Notes under the pieces: model-generated
Told to the model about the DNA's origin: nothing
Seen by the model: the letters and a program-made list of their open reading frames with translations, nothing else
Database searches by the model: none
Translations under genes and position numbers: made by a program
In this document: positions 42,106 to 50,695 of the stretch, in pieces
Position numbering within the stretch: position 1 is the stretch's first letter
Layout of the letters: each line of letters begins with the position of its first letter
Source: Thereva unica
Taxonomy: Eukaryota; Arthropoda; Insecta; Diptera; Therevidae
Direction: 5' to 3'
Assembly (NCBI GenBank): GCA_949987705.1
Contig: OX465281.1
Coordinates: forward strand, 167,042,516-167,106,515
DNA length: 64,000 bases

Positions 42106-42866
42106 TGTAATGAGCTGGCCTATTTCTTTAGCTCATTCCCTTTCGTTACCCTTTTTCTGTGCTGAAAGAAAAGCATCGTACAACTGCAAGTGCCATTCCT
42201 AGAATGCGCAAAATTTCCAAGTTCGCCAGCAGTTCCACAGGAAAGACAGTCTGGAAACTCAATACGAGTTTCCGCCAAATTCAATAAATCAAAATAACAG
42301 GAAAGACTGTCGGGAAACTCAATACGAGTTTCCGCCAAAAACCTATCCACGAGCAATGCACAAACATTCCAAAGTGCAACCTTTGGCCGTGATCAATAAA
42401 TGATGACCCGGCCAATTCCTCCAATGTGCCATGAATGCTTCGTGCACATTTTCTATTCCCCCCAATTTCTCGATCGCATAGGTGATCGACGCTTCCCCTC
42501 TTTTCATGGGAACTGTCGCATTTACGCGTGTGGCATGAGCTTTTCCCATAACAGGGGAAAGCTCTACTTATAATTTGGATCGACCAGAAAATCTTCCGGT
42601 CAACCCCCAAACCAAAATATTGAAATTGGTGGGGTAATAAAATATGAAGAACCGGAGATCTGCTGTTTTAGGGAGGACCATAGAAAAGGCAGTTGGGACC
42701 CAACGGCGAAGGCTGCAAAGACTAGTAGCTAAAGAAGATAAAAGAACTAAAAGGTATAATAAGATATAATATATATTATAAATAAAATATAATAAAAGTA
42801 AAGTGGTTTAGTTTGCTAAAGTTAACAAAGTGAAAAGTGGTTTTAATTTGTACTATCAAAAGATAT
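42106..42866 (+). repeat. 3' LTR of GypA-2, cut by GypB-4
   Basis: 761 bp matching 25824 onwards with a few differences (for example one T fewer in the TTTTTCCC run, AGGTATAATAAG versus AGATAAAATAAG). Interrupted after AAAAGATAT, where the 5' LTR continues GATAATAGGGG; the remaining 90 or so bp must lie to the right of the window. Confidence 0.92.
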
Positions 42867-43349
42867 TGTGATGATTATGCGCCATCTGTTTGTCGAGAGG
42901 ATGAATCAACGATTTTCGGTTGTTGTCTGAATTAAGAATTTATGTACTAAACTAACGAGCGATAAGCGAAGACAACTTCAAGCTGGTCGAAACTAAAAGA
43001 AATATAGAACATACCACAAGGAACCAGAAAACGAAGGTTCCAGAAAGTAGACAAAGGTGGAGCTGCCTATATAAAAGCGCCTGGCAGCCGCTATCGAGTC
43101 AGTTTTGATTATAAAGGCGATACAAGTGTTCCAAAGTGAAAAGTGGTGATTTATAGTGAAATAAAAAGCGATAATTAGAATTGAATAGTGCGAAATATTA
43201 AATTGCTAGTGATTATAGTGAACTCTAAGAACTGTGTTTGTAATTAAATTGTGTTTCGTTTGTAATAAATAAATTATTGTGTAGATAATTAAAAGGTGTA
43301 TTCCTTAATTAATCCTACGAATCCGTTAAGCCGTAAAAAAAACGTAACA
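42867..43349 (+). repeat. 5' LTR of GypB-4
   Basis: 483 bp, TGTGATGATT...CGTAACA, in reverse orientation to the other three GypB copies. Carries the TTTCGACCAGC variant region. Confidence 0.93.
43068..43104 (+). promoter_or_regulatory. LTR core promoter of GypB-4
   Basis: TATATAAAAG (43068-43077) and initiator TCAGTT (43099-43104), with the A at 43101, 31 nt after TATAAAAG begins. Expected transcription start of the element and U3/R boundary. Confidence 0.78.
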
Positions 43350-43351
43350 AT

Positions 43352-43368
43352 TGGTGTCAGAAGTGGGA
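43352..43368 (+). other. primer-binding site, GypB-4
   Basis: TGGTGTCAGAAGTGGGA two bases after the LTR, tRNA-Leu type as in the other copies. Confidence 0.87.
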
Positions 43369-43460
43369 TTAATTAAGAGATAAGTGAAATAAGTGAATTT
43401 GAACAATAATTGTGTTTGGTATTAAATTGTGTGAGTGCGAAATAAGGACTTATTAATAAA

Positions 43461-44050
43461 ATGGGTCGAAAGCTAGTGGATTCGCGCACTGTAGAGTTAA
43501 AAAAAGAATTAAGTAAACGCTCGTTGTCAACGGTGGGGGCTAAAAGTTCCCTAACCGCCCTGCTTCGAGAAGCTATGGTGAACGAGGGGAAAGATCCTGA
43601 AACCTACATGTTTGAAGGCGAGGTAGAAGCAGAGCCAGAAGAGGCGACAGTGAGTATGGCAGAACTTCTTAAGACATTGATGGTGATGAAAGAAGCGCAA
43701 GAACGGTCTTCAGCAGAGATGAAGGAAGCGCAAGAACGTTCGACAACAGAGATCAAGTCGGAAGTGTTGGCGTTAAAAGATGAACAGAAACTGTTAGCAG
43801 TAGCTCATGAACGCTCGTTAGCAGAACTCAAAGAGTCTATGGAAGAGCAGAAGAACCAGCTGGAGCAGAAAATCGAATCATTCTCCCTTTCTGTCGACAA
43901 CAAGCTAGATAACATGAAAGAAAATGTAAGGAATGATCTGGAAAATCTCGAATCTTCCATCAAGGCAAACGTAAGGAATGATCTAGAAAAAATCGAAATT
44001 GAACTAGAAAACGTTAGAGCCGATCTAGAAAGAGTAAAGATTCACCACCC
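43461..44050 (+). pseudogene. gag: gag, first part (GypB-4)
   Basis: ATG at 43461 (MGRKLVDSRTVELKKEL), coiled-coil region with repeats (KENVRNDLENLESSIKANV). Open for 196 codons and then split at RVKIHHP by GypC; the frame runs a few codons into the LTR (to 44063). Its continuation at 54287 is in phase after one ACCC copy is ignored. The complete gag would have been about 464 residues. Confidence 0.9.
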
Positions 44051-45176
44051 TGTTATATATTAAAAACTCACTTTTATATTTATTTTTTGAGCGATGATTT
44101 ATTTATTATTTTAACAGGAATGTTATCCTTATGCTTCAACTATGCAACTCATTATTTTTTATATCCAATATGAAAAAGCGTTGTTTTCTAATATTTCTTT
44201 CTATTTTTACACATTTTTTAATTATATTTTTATTTGCAAAATCGCATTTTTGTCCTTAAAATTTAAAACTCAAGATTTCTCTTTGCCCGACACCGGTTTA
44301 AATCAAAACAATACTCGCCGCGAATGATGGCTCAAACAACACTTTTAGAACATTCAAATTAGTTCGGAAACTAAAAATCGCCCGCCGTCGGTTATGGTTT
44401 AGACAACAACTTTATTAAAAAACAAGAACCGTCCGCCGCCCGTTAAGGTTAGATCAACACTTTTCAAATTTTCGGACAACGCCCGCCGCCGATCGTAGTT
44501 CAAACAACACTTTTAGAACATTCAAATTAGTTCGGAAACTAAAAATCGCCCGCCGTCGGTTATGGTTTAGACAACAACTTTATTCAAAAACAAGAACCGT
44601 CCGCCGCCCGTTAAGGTTAGATCAACACTTTTCAAATTTTCGGACAACGCCCGCCGCCGATCAGAGTTAGAACAATACTTTTTAATATTCGGGACAACGC
44701 CCGCCGCCGATCGTAGTTCAAACAACACTTAATTGACTTATTAATTTGTATCGCGGCCGTGGTCCCGAAAAACGGAAAACTATTCCCACGCCGCAAGGAA
44801 AAAGCTGCCGATCTCGGCAGAAAACAGATTTTCTTACCGCCCGAATGTACAGCAAGCAGACAAGAGTCGAGCTGAAACCTGACACCTGGGTCCGATAAGG
44901 ATAATTTGTATGTAGATCCACGGTGTTTATCACCGTGGATTTCTAAGAAATTATTGCAACGGGCAAATGTGCAATATTGCATTTGAATTTCCCGTGTGAT
45001 AATTTTTTATGAAAGTTAAAAATTTGAAATAAATATGATCGGGTAATTTTTTATAAATGTTAGGGATTTATGAATTTAGAAGAATAAAATATGACCGGGT
45101 AGGAATTTATACTTTTGAACAGTAATGATTATTAAAATTTAGAATCGATTTTTTAGGCGGGTTTTTGTTTATAACA
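44051..45176 (-). repeat. 3' LTR of GypC
   Basis: 1126 bp; TGTTATAAAC...ATATAACA on the minus strand. Contains a GC-rich tandem array (about 44320-44740). Confidence 0.95.
44320..44740 (-). repeat. GC-rich tandem array in the GypC LTR
   Basis: A 168-bp unit from 44332 is repeated from 44500, plus a partial third copy. Each is built of shorter units of about 55 bp carrying CGCCCGCCG, a GGTTATGG/GTTAAGG-like element and ACAACACTTTT. The same array is in the 5' LTR (53426-53846). Not a CRISPR: the units are adjacent and degenerate. Confidence 0.85.
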
Positions 45177-46477
45177 ACTCCTTGGGGGGCTCAATAAGAG
45201 CAATGCTACGACGCAAAGCAAGGGGGCATTGCTCGTATTTAAAAATTTGCGGGTTGCGTTTTTGGCGGTTTTAGGGCTTTATGTACAACGTTTCTACTTA
45301 CTTACACTAGTCTTTCATAATTTTTTTTTTTTTTAATTCTAACAGCCTTTAGGGGCGTTTTCATTATTATTATATTATGTGACTCTCTAGGCTTACATCT
45401 CTAAGGGCCGGGCGCATTTTGTCATTTATTATTTTCTACAATGTTTCTTATCTTATTTATTTAATATTTTCTTCTACAATTCTTTCTATCTTTTACAATT
45501 CTTATTATTTAATAATTTTTACTTTTCTAATTTTACAAGTTCTAATATTTGGGAAGAACGTTTTATACATTACATACACTTCAATGAGCTTTCGCCCATT
45601 TTGGAATAGTTCTTTGTTTGTTATTTATTTAAGGCCTTTCGCCCAGTAATTCTTTTGATTTTGATTTGTGTATTAATTACTACTCTTGACTTTTCCACAA
45701 TTCTTATTAATTTTACTTCCTTCCACAATGTTTTCTAATTTCTAATGTTTTACCTTCTCCAATTCTGAATTTAATAATTTTTACTTTTCTAATCTTACAA
45801 GATTTAATATTTTCGAAGGGCGTTGTAAACATGACATATATTTCTAAGAGTTCGCCCATTTTGGAATAGTTCTGGGCAGCGTCAAGGAGCGAGTTCGTGG
45901 GGTTTGGAAAATGCGTATATCATGAGGAATTAAATTACTAGGTCTGTTAGCGATAGTGAAGTAGGGCCATGCACAGTGGCTGGTTAGTCATTTACTCTAA
46001 AAAAGGGTTTCAAATAATAAGAGGAAGTCAGCGTACGCACGGTGCGCTGCAATGAGATAATAAATAAGATATTAGTTTTGGCGTGACCTTATTCGTATCC
46101 GTGGGTGTAGGTTGGTCGCCATTCGTCTAAATCGGTGTTTTATCCGTAAAGCACCGTTAGGCGTAAATAGGCGTGATTTTGGTGGCTTAAAGCTGTGTTT
46201 TATTTTCATAAAAATGGCTTTAAACAACCGTTGTGGACGGTAACCAATCTCTTATTTATTTCATATGGTGCCACACTGTGTCCATTGTGGTCAACAGGAT
46301 GATGGGGTTAGGCTTAGAGCCTGAAGTAGCTACGAGGAATAGTATGACTTCTATGTTAACGGTGGACTGGGAGTAACTTGCCGTTAGAGCCGTTTATTAG
46401 GGTGCGAATTTGAATGCGTGAAAATTGGTACTTGTGTAAATTAAGGATATTATTATTCTATTATGGAGTTCTGTAAT
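45177..46477 (-). other. long 3' untranslated region of GypC
   Basis: 1.3 kb between pol stop and 3' LTR, where errantiviruses keep env, but I see no coding frame. Near the LTR is a 9-bp inverted repeat (GAGCAATGC at 45199 with GCATTGCTC at 45228). A direct repeat of about 100 bp occurs at 45509-45611 and 45770-45873 (imperfect, ends CGCCCATTTTGGAATAGTTCT-like). Confidence 0.75.
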
Positions 46478-49400
46478 TTATTCGTAGAAGGGTTTCAGGC
46501 GGTTATTATGGACTACGGTCTGTTTGTTACCAATTCTGATTTTGGTGTTCACGGGGCTCGTAATTGCTACTATAGGATAGGGGCCTCTCCAGATGGCAGA
46601 CAGTTTGCCCTTCCGGTTTTCGCTCTTTATAAGGACTTGGTCGCCTACATGGAAGGTGTGGGTTCTAGTGGTTTGGTCATAGTGGGCTTTAGATTTCTGT
46701 TTACTTGCTAGCAAATTTTGCCGGGCTATTGAGTAGGTTTTTTGTAGTTTATACTTTAGAAGGTGGTAGTAGCTTTCGTGATTGTATAGTGGCTCGGGAT
46801 CCTTTTTTAGATTTGAAGGGACATCAGGCGAGAAACCGTAAAGACAGTCCATGGGAGTAAGCTTAGTGCTGTCGTGAATACTATTATTATAGACGAACGC
46901 GGCCGTTCGTAAGTATTGATCCCATGATTTGGGGTTTTGGTCCGTGATACTACGCAAATATTCTACTAGGGGCCTGTGGGCCCGTTCTAGAGCGCCGTTG
47001 GATTGGGGATGATAGGCGGAAGTTTGTAGTTTTTTAATTTTTAGGAGTTTGCATAGGCCCTTGAATAAGCCACTGAGAAAGTTGGTGCCCTGGTCGGTTA
47101 CTATGCTTTTCGGTATCCCGTAGCGGGTAATAATTTGGTCAAAGACTATCTGCGCAACGGTTTCGGCTTCGGCGTTCGGGATAGCATAGCAATCTAGGAA
47201 CTTGCTTAAGTTATCTTGAAATGTTAAGATGTACAGGTTTCCGGAATTAGTAGTTTCTAGGGGTCCCACTATGTCGAGATATACCTTGTCGAATGGTCTT
47301 TCGGCCACGTCTGTGATTACCATCGGCATTTTGAGGGCCGGCGTGGACTTATTTGTCTGACACTTTCTACATTTACGAATATATTTCCCTATGTCCCTGA
47401 GCATATGGCGCCACCAGTACTTTCTACGGATTCGTTTATATGTTTTGATTACGCCCTGATGTCCTCCGAAAGCGGAGTCATGATAGTCTTTCAGGATGGT
47501 GGCTATCTCTTCGGGATCTGTGATTACCGTGATTTTGGGCTTTTGATTAATTTCAGCCTCTTGAGGGGGGTTGGTTTCGACTAATGTGTCCACGGGGTTC
47601 TGCGAAATTGGGGATTCGGGTGAATTGAGTGGTTGGTCATCTGAGTTTTTAATACCGTTGCCTTCGGGGGCAATGCCTACATCTGTTACCTCAATTAGGG
47701 CCTCTTGTTCGGGCGTAGGATTTGGTCTTTCGCCTCGTGCTTGGGCACGGGTGACTACGTTGCATCTTTGGTTGTGGCCTCCTGGGGGAGGTTCCATGGG
47801 TGCGTGGACTACTGCTTTGACAGTGGAAGTTTGTTGAGCCTTAGTATCTTGCGGAATACGACTGAGGGCGTCGGCATTAGTATTATATTTGCCGGGTTTG
47901 TATTCAATATTGTAATCGTATTCGGAGAGCTTGTGGTGGAAGCGCACCAACCGGGTTGTAGGGTCTTTTACGTTGAACACTCCTTTCAACGGTTTGTGAT
48001 CAGTATACACTGTGAATGTGCGACCTTGTAGGTAGCACCTGAAATTTTTTACAGCCCAGACTATTGCTAAAAGCTCCTTCTCTATGGTGGAGTAATTACG
48101 CTCAGCCTTGTTCAGGGTTCGACTGGCGTAGGCAATGGGTTGGTCTTTTCCAACTTCCCCTTGTGAAAGTACGGCCCCAAGGGCTTCACTACTGGCATCT
48201 GTAGTCAGATTAAAGGGTTTAGTGAAGTCGGGGTAGATTAGTAGGGGGGGGTTGACCAGTGCTGCCTTGATTTGGTCGAAGGCTTCTTGGCATCTAGGGG
48301 TCCAAGAGAATTTTACGTCCTTACGGAGAAGGTTGGTTAGAGGTCGGACGATTTTTGAGAAATCGGGAATAAATTTTCTATAGTAATTCGCGAGTCCGAT
48401 GAAAGATTGGACCTGGCGTACAGTGCGTGGTTCCGGGTATTCTTGGACGCACGCCGTCTTCTTGGGGTCTGGGAGCGCTCCTTTCTCTGAGCAGATGTGC
48501 CCTAAGTAGACTACCTCCTTTCGTAGGAATTGGCACTTTTCGGACTGCAACTTGAGGTTATGCTCCCTCAGTTTGTCGAAAACCTTTCTGAGCTTCTGGT
48601 TGTGGTCTTCTAGGCTCTTACCATAGATGACAATGTCATCTAGGTAGACGAAACATTCTAGGCCCTGAAGGCCGGTGAGTACGTAGTTCATTAGTCTTTG
48701 GAACGTAGCCGGGGCTCCTTTTAGCCCGAACGGCATACGTTTGAACTCGTAGTGCCCGTAATTGGTACTGAAGGCGGTTTTATCTTGATCCCTGGGATCG
48801 ACCAGAACTTGGTGATAGCCGCTGGCTAGATCAAGAGTGGTGAAGTAACGTGAGTGTCCTAGCTGGTCTAAGATCTCTTCTATGCGTGGCAATGGGAAGG
48901 CGTCGCCAATTGTTTTTTCGTTAAGTTTACGAAAATCGACGACGACACGCCACTTTTTCTCACCGTCGGCGCCTGCCTTCTTGGGAACTAGTAGGAGAGG
49001 GGAGTTCCATGGGCTTTTGCTAGGCTGTACTATATCGTTTTCCAGCATTTCTTGTAATTGATCATTTATTATCTGCCTCTGACTTTCTGGCAGTCGGTAC
49101 ATCTTCTGGTTTATGGGTGCCTGGTCCCGTATTAAAGGTATTTCGTGTTGGATTGCGGTTGTATGCGTGAGGAGATCGCCCTTTAGATGGAAAATATCGT
49201 GGTATTCGTAGCAGAGGTCGGTAATCGACTGTCTTTCCTCCGCGCTTAGGTTTTCGTCCAGATTCAACTCCTTTTTGATCTGTTCTAAGCGGGCTTCGAG
49301 GTCTTGTGAGACCTGGTATTCGGGGTTTGGAAATGAATACCGGATGTTTTTAATTCTTGCCTCGGTCTTGCTCTTTGGGGTTTGCGTACCTAATCGTTTG

Positions 49401-50695
49401 CTTTTTAGAAGTTTAGAGGCAGGGGTGTATGGTGCCTTTGCTTGGGAAGTTGTTCCCTTTTTCTTTTTTATGGGTGAGGGTGATGGAGTTTGTTGGCCAA
49501 CGTTGGGGCTCTTGTACTCGCAAGCACCGTTAGTTTGGTAGGAGCCTTGGGGGCTATCTTGGTCGGCGCACTTAGAGTTGCATGCGGACCATATCGTTAT
49601 TAGATGATTGATTAGGAATAGAGCGACTGTGTTTAAGAAAGTACGAATGGCAGTTAGACTGGGGATCTCTGAGGCATATGTTTCAGGGACCATGGGGGCC
49701 AAATCTATGGTGGGTTGTTTTACTACGGTTGGCCGTGGTATCGCTTGAAGTGGTATTATTACATATTTACTGGTTGGGACCAGTGTTAGGTTAAGTGCGG
49801 ATATGGACACTGGGATGTTGGTACTGTTAAGAATGCTTACCGGAACTGTGTCCTTTCCCTTGGGTAAAAGGCTATTTGAGAGGAATACTCCGGGTTTTAG
49901 TTCCTGAGACAGACAGACCATTTCTTCCTTTAGGTTTAGCGGCACTGCGATTATTTGTTGGGTACGGGCCGGCACTCGCGTCGCCAGTCCCAATTCTATC
50001 GTAGTCCGTATAGGTTCCCTTTGACTTTCGATTTTGTCAGTCGACCTTTGGGTTTTGCAGTCAGCCTCCGAGTTAGGGGCCTTGGAGACAGTATGGGTTT
50101 CCATACTGTGCCTCACTTCGACTGCCCGTTCTTTGGGCGAATGTTCGTCGAATGTCAATGGAACGCTAAACTCTTCAGGGTTTGTTATTGTGCGAGGGAA
50201 CTTCAAACTTCGGTTAGGCCCCTCTACGTGGCAATTATCCGAGATGAAGTCGTACCCTAATAATCCATCGTTCAGAAAGTCTGGTGTATCCTCTACTACC
50301 TGGAAAGAGCTAGGGATTTTAGTGGGGAGGTCGAAATTTCCGTGACAGCTCCCTATGGTTTCTGTAGTTCCGGCAGGGGTTAGGAGGGTGCATTTTTCTT
50401 CCTGATTTATTTTGACCTGGGATTTAAGCCTATTTTGTTTGATGACGCTTACCTCAGCGCCGGTGTCCACTACTAATTTGACTTTGCCTTTACGGCTGAT
50501 ATCTAAGGGTAAGGTAGCTAGTGGAAGTTTGACTCGGGGCGACTGAGGTGTACCCTTGGGAGTGAGTGGACTTATTGTTGTCGGGCCAGGGAATTTTGGC
50601 TCGACGGCTCGTCGTTTCCCTGCTGCTTTTCTTCCCACATTCTCTTCTGAGCGCACTCGCTTACTACGTGGCTTCGGCGGCCACAAAAATCGCAC
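46478..50695 (-). CDS. pol: pol polyprotein of GypC
   Basis: 1405 codons in the -1 frame relative to gag, with a 124-nt overlap (50572-50695). Protease VDTGAEVSV near residue 77; a long linker with a Ser/Lys-rich part; RT with YRLPESQRQII, VVVDFRKLNEKTIGDAFPLP (in parts) and YLDD in FVYLDDIVIYGK; RNase H (TTDASSEALGAVLSQ, ELLAIVWAV); integrase HHCC (HDSAFGGHQG, CRKCQTNK), DIVGP, TDQGTNF and GALERAH; C-terminal GPYP. No break seen. Translation likely starts in gag via GGGAAAC at 50614-50620, so the ATG at 50695 is not the real start. Closest in the window to GypA pol. Confidence 0.95.
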   Translation of the reverse strand: MRFLWPPKPRSKRVRSEENVGRKAAGKRRAVEPKFPGPTTISPLTPKGTPQSPRVKLPLATLPLDISRKGKVKLVVDTGAEVSVIKQNRLKSQVKINQEEKCTLLTPAGTTETIGSCHGNFDLPTKIPSSFQVVEDTPDFLNDGLLGYDFISDNCHVEGPNRSLKFPRTITNPEEFSVPLTFDEHSPKERAVEVRHSMETHTVSKAPNSEADCKTQRSTDKIESQREPIRTTIELGLATRVPARTQQIIAVPLNLKEEMVCLSQELKPGVFLSNSLLPKGKDTVPVSILNSTNIPVSISALNLTLVPTSKYVIIPLQAIPRPTVVKQPTIDLAPMVPETYASEIPSLTAIRTFLNTVALFLINHLITIWSACNSKCADQDSPQGSYQTNGACEYKSPNVGQQTPSPSPIKKKKGTTSQAKAPYTPASKLLKSKRLGTQTPKSKTEARIKNIRYSFPNPEYQVSQDLEARLEQIKKELNLDENLSAEERQSITDLCYEYHDIFHLKGDLLTHTTAIQHEIPLIRDQAPINQKMYRLPESQRQIINDQLQEMLENDIVQPSKSPWNSPLLLVPKKAGADGEKKWRVVVDFRKLNEKTIGDAFPLPRIEEILDQLGHSRYFTTLDLASGYHQVLVDPRDQDKTAFSTNYGHYEFKRMPFGLKGAPATFQRLMNYVLTGLQGLECFVYLDDIVIYGKSLEDHNQKLRKVFDKLREHNLKLQSEKCQFLRKEVVYLGHICSEKGALPDPKKTACVQEYPEPRTVRQVQSFIGLANYYRKFIPDFSKIVRPLTNLLRKDVKFSWTPRCQEAFDQIKAALVNPPLLIYPDFTKPFNLTTDASSEALGAVLSQGEVGKDQPIAYASRTLNKAERNYSTIEKELLAIVWAVKNFRCYLQGRTFTVYTDHKPLKGVFNVKDPTTRLVRFHHKLSEYDYNIEYKPGKYNTNADALSRIPQDTKAQQTSTVKAVVHAPMEPPPGGHNQRCNVVTRAQARGERPNPTPEQEALIEVTDVGIAPEGNGIKNSDDQPLNSPESPISQNPVDTLVETNPPQEAEINQKPKITVITDPEEIATILKDYHDSAFGGHQGVIKTYKRIRRKYWWRHMLRDIGKYIRKCRKCQTNKSTPALKMPMVITDVAERPFDKVYLDIVGPLETTNSGNLYILTFQDNLSKFLDCYAIPNAEAETVAQIVFDQIITRYGIPKSIVTDQGTNFLSGLFKGLCKLLKIKKLQTSAYHPQSNGALERAHRPLVEYLRSITDQNPKSWDQYLRTAAFVYNNSIHDSTKLTPMDCLYGFSPDVPSNLKKDPEPLYNHESYYHLLKYKLQKTYSIARQNLLASKQKSKAHYDQTTRTHTFHVGDQVLIKSENRKGKLSAIWRGPYPIVAITSPVNTKIRIGNKQTVVHNNRLKPFYE

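Larger units (their letters stand above)
25824..42866 (+). mobile_element. GypA-2: rearranged env-carrying gypsy with nested GypB-2
   Basis: 5' LTR 25824-26670, tRNA-Ser-type PBS, then a jump into an env fragment (26732-26896), an inverted block (26897-30770: RNase H, RT, protease, gag on the minus strand), then direct RT-RNase H-integrase-env (30771-35574), 3' untranslated region, polypurine tract and 3' LTR (42106-42866, cut by GypB-4). GypB-2 is inserted at 35815. RT and part of RNase H are present twice in opposite orientation. Confidence 0.88.

Noticed and set aside
44142..44327. 61-codon frame in the GypC LTR, hydrophobic
   Set aside because: Antisense to the element, AT-rich composition, and repeated simply because the LTR is repeated (53248-53433).
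44320..44740. CRISPR-like array
   Set aside because: Units are adjacent and degenerate, with no unique spacers, and lie inside an LTR of a eukaryotic element.
45419..45649. 76-codon frame with hydrophobic residues in the GypC 3' untranslated region
   Set aside because: AT-rich translation on the strand opposite to the element; no env-like features.
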